A stretch of DNA of 64,000 nucleotides from Diphasiastrum complanatum (GCA_029204225.1 CM055109.1:45169592-45233591); one strand, 5' to 3'; shown: positions 22,501 through 37,500, counted from the stretch's first letter. Made by a program: numbers and translations. Notes: generated by a model not told the origin, from the letters alone.

Positions 22501-25500
22501 GGGATATGAATAAGACGTGGTCCTCAGACTCCACCTCAGATAGAGAACATAGCTAGTAGATCCTCTCCTCTTGCGGGGTACCCTAAAAACATCCAATATC
22601 AATCTCAAGCTGATGTGATGAGACTCGGAGCTGACCCAGTATGAATCTCAAACCATGTGATAATCCTGAGTCTAAACAGCATATGGTAGAACTGGGAACC
22701 CTACTACATTCATCTCTAAGAAATGAGTTCGATAATAGTCGGGTTTGACCCCTAACTAGCCATGCCATGACCAATCAAAATATGCTTTATAGAGAAAATG
22801 TCTGATATAGTCGTGGGTGCCCAATCGGAGATCCATGATAGAAATGCCAAGGGTGTCAAGTAAATGGGATACTTGTGAGAACCATGATAACCGATAGCCT
22901 TGACTGTGAAGGTGCTGAGATGAGGTGAGTGCCGCATGTGTGTATCTTTGTGCATCCATGGAGAGTAATCTAATGCGCTGTATATATGCAATAAGACGAA
23001 AAATGACATCAAGCTGTAGTTGTGGGACTGTTGTATATATGTGATAAGACAAAAGATGACATCAAGCTGTAGTTGTGGGATTGCAAACTGGGCTAAAATG
23101 ATCTGAAGTGGGACGCAGGGCTTAGCCCAAAAGGGTAATGACGCTATATGGGTCACAGTTGACCGTCTGACCAAAATGGCTCATTTTATTCCGACCAAAA
23201 CAACCGTTAGAGCTCCAGAGTTAGCGAGGTTGTTTGTCGACGGGCTATTTAAATTGTACAGTCTACCTTCCGGCATAGTCAGCGACCGGGACAGTAAGTT
23301 TACTGGAAATTTTTGGAGGGCAGTATTCTATCATCTCCATACTAAACTTAATATGAGTACCACCGACCATCCACAGACGGACGGTCAAACAGAAAGGATA
23401 AATCAAGTGCTGGAGGATATGCTTCGTGCATACGTCAGCAAGAAGCAGACTAATTGGGAGGAGTATCTCTCGATATTAGAGTTTGCTTACAACAGTACCA
23501 AACATTCAGCTACGGGATACAGCCCATTTATGTTGATGTACGGTTTTCAGCCACGCTCACCCACAGCTGTAGGGTTTAAACAAGAAAAAGTTGAAGCAGC
23601 CAGAAACTTTTTAGAAGACCTAAACTAGATGATAGAACATGCTAAGCGTAGCATTAGACAATCCCAGGATCGAGCTAGGCATTATGCAGATCCACACAGA
23701 CGGGATGTGCAGTTCTCCACTGGTGAGAAAGTCTACTTGAGAGTCCCAGTTGACTCTAAAACCCTCAAATCAGGAGTGTGTGCTAAGTTGTCTCCAAGGT
23801 ATTGTGGTCCCTTTACCATCAGTAGGAGACTAGGCGAGGTCACCTATGAACTAGAACTCCCACACAGCAGTAAGGTTTTTCCAGTCTTTCATGTAAGTCA
23901 GTTACGAAAAGCCTTAACCAGATCAGACAATCTGGTAGGGGACAGTGTTCTAGTTCTCCCATTGGATCCTCAACAACCTCCACATGAACCAGAGGAGATT
24001 CTTGATAGTAGAGAGACGCAGACTCGTCATACTCTATACCGAGAATATCTGGTTAAGTGGAATGATCAGCCTGTTGAGAATGCCACTTGGGAAAGAGGCA
24101 ACGTCCTTCGCAAGATTTTTCCAGACTTTGTATTAGAGGACCAAGACGGTTCTTAAGGGGGAGGGAGTGTTATGAGCTCGTAACCAGTGCCAAACCCTAG
24201 AGAACACAGATAGGTCAGATACCACAGTCAGGGTCGTGTCCAGCGTACATGACCAACAGGGCAAGACAGTGTGAGTAGTGTGCCCCAGCACGGTCCATAG
24301 CCATGGCAGGCCTAACACAGCCTAGGGACCCTGTCAGCAGGATAGGGCCCCCAGTTGGGTCCCGACGTGCAGTCGGCCACGTCAGTGCCACGTGGCGGAC
24401 ACTTGGCAGTAGCATGCTACCAGTCCTCACACTGGGCTAGGAGGGGCTTACTCTATATCAGGGAGTAGGCAAGGTTGGGTGGATCAGTTAGTGTTTGCCC
24501 TACTGTGGTGTTAGGATCTATTACATTTGCATACTAGCCTACACATAAAGATCTCCAGCTACATGGAACTTGCATCACCACAAGAAAGAGTATAGCAAGA
24601 ACCCTAACTGGCACACTCCAGGAAGAGACACGCAGCTCAAGTTTCTTGAATAGCAGAGAAAATAGAACACATATATGACGTCACACATAATGATTCAAAA
24701 CTCAACTTGATTCCTTTCAAAAAAACATCTTTTACAGCTCATCCAACTGAAGATTGCAGTAGTCAAAATGAAAACTTCGAAAAATTGGCAGAATTAAATA
24801 GCTCAAAACTAACATCATTACCATTTGAAAATGGAATAGTTGCAAGCAATAAACCTCCAATTCCTAGTCGAAAAAAGAACCTTTGTGCTGTGCAATCCTG
24901 TGAAACTTGCCATTCCCTCAAAATGGATCAACCTTCAAGGATTTAGACTCTGCAAGAAATCTTCCAAGAACGAGGTCTTGGCTCTTGCATATACATTCAT
25001 GAATACTGGCATACACACTCGACTATCAACACAGCAAACAAGGACATTCACAGAACACCAATGTCTTTTGTACAAGTTCCATTGAAGATCATCTTACTCT
25101 TCCTCTACAAAGCAGAAGTGGTAGTAGACTGAAGTGACAAAGCCAAGTTTAAATTTATTACTATAAAAACAAAGGTCTTAACATCTGACAAGATGATAAA
25201 GCCTCCATAGACTCTGCAAGTGGAAGAAGAATCTAGTCAATGTGTGTAGGTGCCTAGGCAGCAACAAATGATCGAGCAACGTAAGTTTTGTAGTTTATTG
25301 ATAATCACTGAAGATAAATAAGGGAACATGTAAACAGTTTGGAAAAGTATGCACTGGCATGTTAAAAATAATAGCACAAGGTTCTTAATTTTCTCAATGG
25401 CAATCAATATTTGAGGGCAGTCTCTCAGTGATTGCAATAGCTTTGGGTGAAACTTACAACTTCCTGTTCACTTTGTATATAGCCAACAAGAGCTCCAACT

Positions 25501-28500
25501 GCCCTACAGAAAGAAGTAGCAAGCAAGTGATTACAGTCAGCTGTTTTATACAGGGACATTCGCAAGTAAACAAAACATTGGTTGATGTGCTGTGTGTGTG
25601 ATCGATAAATTGGCATATCGTAATCTTGTCCACAAAACAATCTAGATATTAGAAGCCAACTAGAACCATTAAGAGCAAATCAGTGTATCCAGAACAAAAG
25701 CGTAAAATCCTGAAGGACCCAAAATAATTTGATAGGTAAGAAAAGTTTGTTTTGACCTTTTTGCAAGTTTATGCAAGCTACCATAACCAATGGCTGATTC
25801 AATTAACAAATCACACATCGAACTTTTACTCCATTTGTGTTTACTTAGACAACAACAGCGCACTCAGGACTGTTGCTAATGTTTTGAGAGAAAAAGAAGT
25901 TTCTCCTTGCATCCTGAACAAAATGGGTTTTGGTGTGAGCATGCATGCATTTACATACAAGAAGAAGCCAAAAACAGATGTTGAATGGGGCTGTCAGGAA
26001 AATTATGGTGGCCCCCAGCACACAGGGCATTAAAGGAAGGGAGCTGGTATTTAAGAAAGGCAACTGTAAAAGAGGTCTTATAATAAAAATGATATGAAGT
26101 TTTGTTTTAAGACTTACTTGAGTGCAGCAATCCTCACACGGCTGCTTTGCTGATCTCGTAGACCACTTACAAAAATAGACTGAAGAGTGGCAAAATGGGG
26201 CCTGAGTATCCCTCCAATAGTCTCTGTTAAAGAGCTGAAAAGAATCAGCGCCACCTGGCATCAGATCAATCATTTCGCTCGTATTAACTCAAGTGCACGG
26301 ATTCAAGAAATAGATAGCAAAAGCTCAAAAGAAAAAATTAAGAAAATAGAATTTAGTATTTGATGAGACTATAAAAGTCCAGCAACTAGCATTTCCAACA
26401 ATCAACAGTCACCTATTTAGTAACGCATTTATTGATAACTTCAAAAAATTCTTATGCCAGCTATTTAATCTTGTCCTGCAGCATTTTTCCATGTGGCCAT
26501 GATAAAAGAATCAAAAGCACCTCAAACAAATTCTAGAATGTGCCTGTCTGGTTGATGGCTCCTCTCCTCACCTCGAGACTTGGAGTTTAATTTGACTTAG
26601 TGCATTATGGACAAACAACATTGAAAAAATGAAGCCAAACGATATAAAATTTATCATAGAGGGCACTAGGGTTGCAAGCATCTACAAGTTCACGAAGCAC
26701 CAGTGTAAGAATCACCTGGTTATTTTACGCAAACAGCAGAAATTCCAAGATTATATGCCCATTGTAAACAGCAGACATGCATTGGAATCTGGATACTAAA
26801 AGTGAAGTACATTGGGAAAAAACCAGTCATCAGACTTTAGTCCATTAATGACTGCCTGCAATCCATTTTTGCTAAGCTCTAACCCAAGTACTTAATAAAT
26901 ACAAAAGACTAATACCTAGTATCCTAAAAGAGTTGAGATACTAGAGATAATTGACATTCAAGTCCCTTAATAATTAAAACTAGCCTCTAACTCAAAGTTC
27001 CATTGCAAAAGAAGTCGGGGAAAACTCAGGCTTGGAAAATGTTGTTTTTATGAGTCTCCCCCGCCAATGACCCTCCTCTAGACCCTCTTATTGAAACTAA
27101 CCTCTAACTCACCCATCCCTGATACCACAATTCATAATCAATTTTTCAAAGTCATGTCTTTATCTCATCCACTTCCGCTTGTAGCTCATGTAATTATGGA
27201 CCTGTAAATTGGCATACACTGAAATTCTAGAACACTTAAGAACTCAATAACTCACTTAAAGCCTCAAAGCCCCAGTTAATTGCATTGGGTGTATAAATGT
27301 GATCACTTGCATCCACCTAGGATGATTGTTGAGAGACCCACAGGCCTTCTGGCAGGGCGCACACTGTATGGAGGCTCATGCCACAAACATGTTTTCCCTA
27401 ACCCTAAAGAACTTCTAGAAGCTTAATTGACATCCATTTAGTAATATGCATTGCCTACTCTCATTTAGGTAGTTGATTGCTTGAAGAGTTTAGGACTCTT
27501 TGTATGTGATTCTGTGAAAAGACATGCTTTGTGGGAGGGCCTGCCATTCAGCTTATAATAGCTTTTTGTCAATTGCATCTTTTGTAAACATATTCTTAAC
27601 TTAGATATTAGTGCACTTTCCAGAGCAAAGAGAAACTTGTTGTGCAAGAGGATATATCTTTGAGCTTTTTGAAGGTAGGTACTAGCACTGAAGGCCTTTT
27701 TTCAGCCAGCTAGGCTCCGGCCTTATAAATGATCTACTACAGCTTGTTAGACTGCTAGAGTCTTCCAATTGCTGCTTAATCCATTCTTTTGTGAGCAGAG
27801 ACCAGCAAAAGGGTTCCTTGAAATAAGTTTGACATTTTTGTAAGACAGCCTGTAGGTCATACACCCTGAGCCCCCTCTAGGATATGCACAGATACGAGTC
27901 ATCTACAGCCATGGCATTAGGTGGCTCTCAGCAATCCCTGGCATGATAATCTGGGCTTATACTATTTTGACATTTTTGTAAGACAGCCTATAGTAAGTAG
28001 GTGGTAAACCCTGAGCCTCCTCTAGAATATGCATAAATAAGAGTCATCTGCAGCCATGGCATTAGGTGGCTCTCGGCAACCCCTGGCACGAGAATTAGGC
28101 TTTTTTACATTGAAAGCATAAACGCATTTTGTGGATGTCAATTATCTTCTTCGGACTGTACCATCAGAAGAATGTAAGTCGTGATGTCGGCAATGCTTGA
28201 CTATCACTTAAAGTACCAGCAATAACAATAGCGGAGGTGATAATAGCAGTAGCAGAAGCAGGAATAACAAAAACATAGCTTGATGGAGCTGGTGAAGCTG
28301 AAGACAGAGGCATGTGCAATTATTATACCGTAAAGTAGAGGCCAAAAGTATGGCTATGTAGGGTGTAACTGGCCTAAAAGAAGTAATATCATAAAAGAAG
28401 TAAAAGAAAACCCCTAGGAAAGGATAGGTAGTCCCAGCACTATTGATGAAGACGAATGTCTCCTTATACTGATACTAGACTGTTGAGGTCTCCGAAGGGG

Positions 28501-31500
28501 ACGGGCACTTGATCTCAACTCTATATACTGTCGCCGATCTTGATGCTGATATCCAGAAGGGATATCCGTCTCATCCTCTAATAGTGTCTCAGTCTCAATG
28601 GTTGCACTTGAACGTAGCGTATCTCCATATGCAGATATCTTAGTGGACATCGTCTCATTCTCTGAGCAAAGATATGTTCTTTGACTAGGTGATTTTAATG
28701 CATGGACATCAGTCTGCCAAGTGCTAATGATAGAGAGGAAGACCGTCTACATCTTCAAGCATCGGATAGTAACAAGATGGGTTTGCAGAGTATCAAAAAG
28801 TCGAGATGGACCAATAATAGTTACGAAGAGCACATACTTCATCTAGGAGGGTCATATGGACTAGTCATTTAATGGCCTGGACATATGGCCCTCATCGGTT
28901 AATTTCACCTATCACCCCCAAAACAGAGGTCATAATGTGGTTAACTATCTTATGGGTCTCTAGCCTTTATTCTCACCTTCCCAAATTACCTATCATACTG
29001 TCAAACAGCAATTATTGATCATTCATCGTCGTCCACATCTCCGCATCCACACTATACCCATCGCTTTTCACACATTTGTCTTTATGAGGACTCTTTACAG
29101 TCAATCCTCAACCAGATGCCATTGATGCTCCCATGGACCCAAAAGCATGTGTTCATAAAAAAGCCTTCCTTATAGCCGTCTCTGCTTTCCATCTAGACGT
29201 TACAAGGAAAATTGATGCTATAAATTGTCAATAATCCTCGGTATGATGAAGACTATTGACGGTCCCACTCCTCCTGCAAGAAACCCAATGCCAAAACCGC
29301 TCTCTCTTACATGCTGGATTTTGGTTTTTCAAGCTCTACAAGTGTTCAATGTCAAGCCAATGATTATCAAACACATTTTTTTTAAGTGGAAAAGGTAGCA
29401 AATTCATGACTACGGCATAGAAGCAAATACTAACATCAACTTCCCAAATGACAATGACCTTCCTAACATTGGAGAACCAACAGGATAGAAGATGTTCAAG
29501 ATAAAGAAACTCTAGCCAAAACCAACACAAAAGTTGAACTCCATTTTTGGTTCTCTCTATGATCAAACCAACTTTCTTAAACCACTTGCCCCAATGAGGA
29601 TAGAACATCAATAAGCAATGAGTTACATTTGTTGATAAGTGCCAGCATTTCAAATAGCACAAAGTAGTATAAGCATGGTGTTTTTCAAAAGACATTTCTT
29701 GCTACTTTATGTACTAAAATTATGTAATAGTAAGACAACAACAACAACAACAAACTATCTGCAGGATATGGGGTTCCAAATCACCTCGCGGAGGTCTTCC
29801 TGGGCACTTTGACTACATTGAAAGAGGAAAGGCAAAAGCTCCGGCCATTCTCCCGTAGGGACAGCATGCTTAGCCACAATACTCACCACATTGGCACTTG
29901 CACGTCGTACTAATGGGCTGACAAGAAAATGTTTCCAACTTCAATGATTCATTCCTAGTAGAAATATCTTCAAGCTACATAGCATCTTCAGACATAACCA
30001 TAAAGCAAGGAAATGCATTTCTTGCTTATTCATAATGCCTAAAGACTTTGGAGTAATAAGGCACAAATATTTTGTCAATATCATAGAGGTAAAAGTCAAC
30101 ATCATTCCCTGATACAATACATATTTATAACAATTTCAATGTATGAATAACAAAGGGCAAGAGAGTTAAGCACATGAACATTGTAATGAAATTTGAAAAG
30201 TTGTGTTAACTATGTTCATTGAGATGAAAAAAACAAATATCATGCACTAGCATGATCAGTGGGCTTTGGAGTCGTAAGTATCCACAAAGCTACACTCAAT
30301 TGTCTTTCTTGTTCAATTCATAGCCAGCCATATCATTATGATGTATCAAATTGTACTAGAAAAGAACTTGGGTTGTGCCTAGTCCTGATATACACTATTA
30401 TGGACACAATTCCTTCCTCGTATAGTTACATGAGTAACAGCTCGACTTTGAGACTCGTAACTTTTTTATGGCTATTTTATTAAGTTCGACACCCCATTTG
30501 TTATACAATAAGATAATTTCAGTAGATAAAGCTAAATGCCCTAAATTGGGCACCCTACAGAAGGTCAAATTGGACCTGGAGGTAACTGTATATAGAGGCC
30601 AAAAGTTATCATTTTTCAGATATCATGAGCCTTTTGTAGGAGAGTTCTATCATTTATGGAAATCTTTGTTCTTCATAGGTTTTCTTTGTTGGAGAATGCT
30701 TTGTGTATTATATTTGTTGCTCTATGTACTTCAATTGATGCCATATCTATGAGTGTGTTCATGAATCAAAGTGCTTCCCTGCTCACCTTGTTACTTGATA
30801 TCTAAATTGCATCTTTAGACATAACAATAAAGCAGGAAATGCATTTCACTTATCCATAATGCCTAAAGGCTTTGAAGCAAAAAGGTACAAATACTACATC
30901 ACTATATCATGGAGGTAAAAGTCAACATAATTTTCTGATACGATACATAATTATAACAATTTTCATGTATGAATAACAAAGTGAGAGAGACTTAAGTGCA
31001 TGAACATTGTATTAAAATTTGAAAAGTTGTGTTGAACTATGTTCATTGAGATGAAAAAAACAAACATCAAGCACTAGCATGATTAGTGGCCTTTCGAGTC
31101 ATAGTATTCACAAAGCTACCTCAATTGTCTTTCTTCTTCAATGTACAGCACGCCAAAACATTATGATGTATTAGAATGTACTAGAAACAAACATAGGTTA
31201 TGCTTAGTCCTGATATACACTATTATAAACACAATCCCTTCTTCTCTGGTTATATGAATATCTGCTCACTTTTGGGATTCACAACTTTTTTATTCTTATT
31301 TTATTAAGCTAGACCCCCATTTCTTATATATTAGGGTAATTTCAATAGATAAGGCTTGGAGAATGCCCTGTGAATGATATTTATGCACTTCAATTGATGC
31401 CATCTATGAATTCTCAGTTACCATTCATTCTATCTAGTTGAGGCTATGAGTTCTACAACTACCTTGGATGTTGAGTCCCTTATGTTGGCTATCAATGATT

Positions 31501-34500
31501 TATAGCAACAAATTATTGATATGCAAGCAAAACACAATAGGTATTAGGGAGCATCAAGAATGGAGGGGCATGGCACAAACTATGCAAGATTTGCACCACC
31601 CCCCTCTTCACGCCTGATCTCTATCATAGTGATAAGAAAAACAAATCCCCCTAGGTAGTGATTCCGTGGTTGGATCGATGCAAAGAGCATTTCTCCATGC
31701 ACGATTCAACGAATGACAATAAGATCAGTATGGCTATCATGTACGTGCAAGGAGAAGCCTTTACATAATGGCCACGCCCCCAAGGCTTCAGAGGAATTTT
31801 GCAAGGCCTTCAAGGTGGCCTTTGTACCCATTCTTGATGATTTCAAGTTTTGTCACCCGTACGCATCGATTTACATGGGGAACCAGCCCCTTGATGCATA
31901 CCTACATGACTTTTGAAAGGTATGTTCTCGTTTTGCTACTAGAATAGATCTTGCTTTAGTCGAGTTGCACTTTATCTTGGGTATGCCCAAGGATTTCAAG
32001 GTTGAGGTTAGAAGGAACCGGCCTCTTACCCTTGAGGATGAAGTTCGCTACACTAAGATATACGATCATAATTGTATAGTGGCTAAGTCTGAGCCTAGTG
32101 GGCAACCCGAAGTCAAGGGTACAAAAACCTCTTTCTTTTCAAAAAAAGGAAAAGAAAAGGCAAAGGATACCCATGCTAGAACCAATGGATCAAAGAAAAG
32201 ATCCTCAATGGACCAGGAGACCTTTCACAAGGTCAGCAACAACAACCTATGCATCAATGGCATGGAACCAGGACATGTCACAAAGGAATGCCCCAAAAAA
32301 CAAAAAAATGTTAAAGGGACTTTGTTTAAGACTCCAAGTAACTCTAGCATTGATTTTCCCACTATTGATAGTTCAATTTGTGAGCATTGTTGTTGTGATA
32401 TGACAGTATTTGGCCCCCACAACCTAAGTTGGATGGATGGGACCGTAAGTGACCAAGTCATAGCAGTTTTGTTTAATGATGGTTCTACATAGAGAGAGAG
32501 CCCATGCATGAGTGATAGTGAGTCATTTAGTAGGTTGCATGGTATTTGCCACTTGTTAAGTTCACATCCTAGCAAGTTTGGGGCCCTTGGGTCCTTATTA
32601 AAATTCATATGAATAATGTTGTTTAACTTCACATGGTCCTTTTAGAATATTTTACATTATGACTTAGCTCATAACTTATACCTTGTACTTATTATTATGC
32701 CCCATGGTCTTGTACTATGTTGTTAATGTTGTTCATTTAGGCTTAATTTTACTAGGCCATTTAATGTAAATGTTATTCATAATTTAATTCTTCATATGAC
32801 TTAATTATTGATTGAACTTAGTCATTGCTTCATGGTTATATGTATCCTTGGATTGCCCATTTCTGCTTGTACTGTTGTTGACCTCTTGAAACCCTCTTTG
32901 TGGCTTTTGGCTCGCACACCAACCTCACACTGCCTAGTCGGCCCGTCTTCGTGCATGGTACGTTGAAGCTATTGGTGGTGTGCGATTTTACAATCTTATG
33001 GAAGCGTGCTTCCTAACCCATGGCACGCAGAGGGGTCCACCCCATGCACTAGGCATGTCCACTAGGCGAAGGAACTCAGGCAAGGTTCCTCCCCGTATCT
33101 GACGCCAAGCTGGTACTTGGGTAACCCAGATGTTGTTTAATACTTGCAAGTAAGAAGACCATGCATAAATTATCTTTAAAACATACTATACATAGCAAAT
33201 GCACATTTGTACTTTATGCTACAATCAAAGAAAATGATTACTCTAAAAATGATGATGGTTATAGAGAAGCTCTACTACGCCAACGAATCCAAGTGCAAAT
33301 TCTTCCAGCCACAACTACAATATCTCGGTCACAAGATTCCATACCTTGGGTTGGAAATTGACCCTAACAAGGTTCGTACAGTTCATGAGTGGCTTACTCT
33401 CCCGATCATACGTGAAGACAAATCTTTTCTTGACTCCATTGGCCTTCTTCACCAATTCATCTTGGATTATGCGGTAATTGCATTACCCTTGACGAATCTC
33501 CTCAAAAGAAAACCAGCCAACACATTAAATTCAATCCTTTGGTTACTTGGACTAAAGAGTTGAATCAAAGTTTTGAAGCTCTGAAACATTGTGTGTCTAC
33601 AACTCCAATATTACACATAGTCAATCCTAACAAGCCGTATGTGCTTGAGACGGATGCTCAAGTGTTTGTGGTGCTCCTTTGTTCTTGCCTTTACCTTTCT
33701 TCTTATCCTTGGCTGGATTTGCTCTTCTTAAAAGTAAAGGCATGCTCCTAGAAATCTTCCCTCTTGGAGAGATTAACTCTCCTCATCTCCTCCTGTAACA
33801 AGAGACCATAGACCTCTTCATAGGTAGGGATTTTCTCTCTCACAGATATCATCATCACAAAGTTCTGATAAGTATATGACAAGCTATTCAGAACTATTGG
33901 CACCAAGTCTTTGTCAGCAATAGACTCTCCAAGCACAGAAAGCTAATATCTAAGATCCTGAATCTTGGTAAGATGATCAGTAATTGTCTCCCTTGTCTCC
34001 ATTCTGAGAGTATACAACTTGTTCTTCAAAGAGAGAAACCTAGTTGTACTTGTTGTCTCATACAATGCACAAAGAATGTGCCATGCATCCACAGGCCCTT
34101 TGGCTGACCTGATTAGAGGAATCACATTATCCCTCACTGACATGTTGATGATCCTGTGTGCCTTTTCCCCTCTCTTAGTATAGTCCTTGAGTTCAAATTC
34201 AGATGTTGGAACAAGCTCCTCACCTGTCACAAGCTTCCAACATTCTTTGTCTTCAAGATGTTCTTGATCTTGAATTTCCATATGCTAAAGTTAGTGCCAT
34301 CAAGCCGGTTGGCTTCACTCAACATGCTCTCTGCAAGACTAGACATAGCTGGACAGAAATAAAACACAAAAGGTAAACTGGGGTTTTCACCCAACTAGGG
34401 TATGCAACCACTTGCTCAATAACCCTCAGCTTCTGGATTTGAACTATCCCCCGGTATGGCTGTCCTAGCCCTTGTCCAAGATCCACTCAAAACTTTCACT

Positions 34501-37500
34501 GAAGTCCCCACTGTAGAAAGCACCCTCCTACAGTCCTGGCTGTCCAAAAAGACTCAAAATTGTTCCTCCCAAATTAGAAACTTTTTGGCTCCCTGTACTC
34601 CCCTTGCCAGCAGTACTCCAACCATGCAGATAAAACAGAGATTAGATGCCCCTACAAAAAGTGAGCCCTCCTCAAAGATAAGCTGCTCTCCGAGAATGGC
34701 AGGAATCTGATCAAAACAGGTCCAAGCTTTCACCACACCACAGGCAACATAACCTGCTCTGATACCATGACAAATTCCAAGGCCTAGCTATGGAGTATCA
34801 TAACAGCATAGTAAGCACACTATAAAAGCTTGAAAAAACCAATTATGGAGTAAAACACAAAAGCAAGAGAGAGAGGACTTCAAAGCTCACACAACTTGAA
34901 TGATTATTCAAAGAGTATTAGGGCGTGGAAACCCCTCCAAACTATGGGCTACTTTTAGCATGTAATCTATAGAGGTGGTGTCTTGCTAATTCTAGCTCTA
35001 GAACCACATGGGTCCTCAACCTACTTGTTATTACTTGCCTAATTGGCACAAGTGGGGTGCACTATGTACATAAATGTTTTACCCCCATGTCTTATGCACA
35101 ACTTACAAGTTACGAGTATACAAGCCTTAAGGGGCAAAATAGGCATTTATTGCAACAGTCTTTTCCAGCTTGCTACCCATTTTCTTCCCCTACCATCTTT
35201 CCTAGTTATCATGTCAACCACCTGAACTTCATCTAGAGCCAAGGACTTGGTGGCTCATTTGGGGGATCGTGCTCAACAACTAGATCATCTTCAACAAGTT
35301 ATTGTCGATATCCCTTCTCAAATTGGTTTGCCATTGCATGGATGTTTGAAGTTTGTGACAATGCTCATTGACCCTCGTCTCCACCCTCCCATTAACCTTT
35401 GTTTCTCCAAGACAAGATATTGGCTTTTGGACATCTCATTCCTCACCTAGTCCATCCTCCATGATTTTTCTGTGAAAAGTTCAACTAACCATTTACTATG
35501 GATCTACAGATGGCAATGATTTGGGTAATTGGCTCCATAAGATGGAGACTAGTTCTCTCTAACACCTTGCAGTCCTGCTCCACAAGTCCTCCCATTAACC
35601 TTTGTTTCTCCAAGACAAGATATTGGCTTTTGGACATCTCATTCCTCACCTAGTCCATCCTCCATGATTTTTCTGTGAAAAGTTCAACTAACCATTTACT
35701 ATGGGTCTACAGATGGCAATGATTTGGGTAATTGGCTCCATAAGATGGAGACATAGTTCTCTCTAACACCTTGCAGTCTTGCTACTATTCATTTGAGTGG
35801 AGATGTTTATACATGTTTTGGCACTCACACAATCAACTTTTCTAAACATATTGAATGGGCCAACTTTACGAATGCTCTTCGACAAGCTATGATCAGACCC
35901 ACTTGACATACCAGCCACCACGATCTTTTCCATACCTTTCTTCAGTATGATAAGTGCCTTGTTGAATTCTCTTGAATTTTTTCTAGATTGCCTATTGATC
36001 AAGCAATTTCTAGATATGCTTCTAGTCTCAAAGGAGCACTATGTGGTGTCCTTTTGTCCCACTTTGTTGTCCCATGCTATGTCGCTTGCTTCTATAGCAT
36101 AATGAAACTGGCCAATAGGATTTGAGGCCAAAGCTCATGTAGTGATGTAGTGGTACGTAATTCATTTTGCATGTTCATTTCGATCAAGCAGGTGGAACCT
36201 CTATCAAGTTGAAATTGGATGTCCTTGCTCTTCTTTCTTGCTCCATCTCTCATGTTTTATTTGGATTTTTGTATTGTTGGATTTGCTAATTGTGGGGATT
36301 GAATCTTGTTATACTTTTTATGAGAGAGAGAGAGAGAGAGAGAAGTAAGCTTTATCTTTGGTGGATTAGGGTTAAAATGATCGTAGTGATAGATGTTGAG
36401 TCATAAGCATTTGGTTGAATCTATCGCGCTAATGGGAATGAATCTCCTCATGACAAGTTATAATCCTCTTCATCTCTTGATGCTTTGCATTTGCTAGGAT
36501 CTAGGTTTGAAGATGGATAGGAAATACCCCCTACATATTGAAGATTGCTTGCCTATATGGGCTTCCTCACTTGATCCTTACTTATCATAATACCCGTTTT
36601 ACTTCCACTTTTTGGATTGAATAGAGGTGTATTTTAGATATCAAAATTTTAATGGAGACAGGTTGTCAATCCTCTATTGATGGCTAGCATGAAGTCTTCA
36701 AATATATTTTTGAGCATTATTTGCTTAGTTTTGTCTCTTGAATATTGGGATCAACATACTAACTGTGGACTTTTGATGAGAGAAATTTGTACATGTTGGT
36801 CAGCAACAAAATAGGACCTCTATTAAAAACTAGAGCCAAAAACATATACTAGGGTTTTCTTCTTAAACCCATGGACAAATGCAAAACAATAGTATCGCAC
36901 ATTGTCAACAAAATGTTTAAGACTGTAAAAGGTGGAGCCCAACCTCTCTTTAGAAGAAATGCACTCATTATTATGTATAAATAAGTAGAAATGAGATAAA
37001 TACAAACCTAAGTAATATGGCATCGTATAGCTCAAAATGATGCCCCTTCAAAACGGCCACTAGTCTTCTAAACATGTACACATGTCTGGTTGCCTCTACA
37101 TGCATTTTCAAACTTTGAACCCTAGTTACCAAAAAGCACTATGCTAACAACTGCGGTATTATCATACTAAAATCTTGATATTAATTTCACAATAAAATAA
37201 AGCTTCTACATATCAATAGGATTGCATCCAACATGGGCAAGGAGATAGGCATACTTCTGTCCCATTAGCATCAATTAGGATTTCTCAGATTTGAAGCTAA
37301 GACCTGCTTTTATCTTTCCTAGTGGTAAAATTTATATTTGAAGCTAGCTAGGCATGGTGCTTATTGGTACTACGGCCATTTGAACCAACAAAACTAGCAC
37401 AAACCAAGCCCACAACTCGAAAATCTGGCAAAGGGGCCTATAATTAACAAGACAACATGCAAAATTGATGACAGGGGAGGAAACCAGCGCTTAGAAATCT

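Larger units (their letters stand above)
21900..23124 (-). mobile_element. LINE copy 8: ORF2 C-terminus and complete 3' end
   Basis: Tail (GA)n at 21900-21919, GCTTCTATTAATGTC, stem-loop ATGCC-AAAA-GGCAT at 21940-21953, then a 3' UTR closely matching copy 7. The knuckle (LCSLSEVESEDHVLF, about 22555-22510) and the post-polymerase block (SQGYRLSWFSQVSHLLDTLG, about 22905-22850) follow. It is truncated where the Ty3/gypsy sequence starts. Confidence 0.7.
23125..24668 (+). mobile_element. Ty3/gypsy chromovirus, 3' half: integrase, chromodomain, 3' LTR
   Basis: Starts abruptly inside the integrase core next to LINE copy 8, so the 5' LTR, gag, protease and RT are absent. The pol end at 24156 is followed by a purine tract (AAGGGGGAGGGAG) and an LTR starting TGTTATGAGC at 24168. 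The element is antisense to IPO4 within intron 4. Confidence 0.85.
31440..33720 (+). mobile_element. Ty3/gypsy remnant: gag, protease trace, RT/RNase H pieces
   Basis: Gag (31713-32330), a protease-like LFNDGST near 32480 and then, after about 700 bases without recognisable pol, RT thumb and RNase H start (33207-33660). No LTR, primer site or integrase was found. Antisense to IPO4 in intron 1. Confidence 0.6.
33748..35216 (-). mobile_element. Ty1/copia 5' end: LTR, primer site, gag
   Basis: Read leftward: LTR 35216-34768 with ends TGACA and TGTCA, the primer-binding site TGGTATCAGAGC at 34767-34756 (complementary to initiator Met tRNA), a leader, and gag from about 34350 to 33748. Pol is missing, so the element is cut off at its 3' side against the Ty3/gypsy remnant. 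Same sense as IPO4, in intron 1. Confidence 0.8.

Noticed and set aside
32243-32330. Cellular CCHC zinc-finger gene at the GMEPGHVTKECP motif
   Set aside because: It is embedded in a gag-like frame and followed by protease and RT pieces of Ty3/gypsy type.
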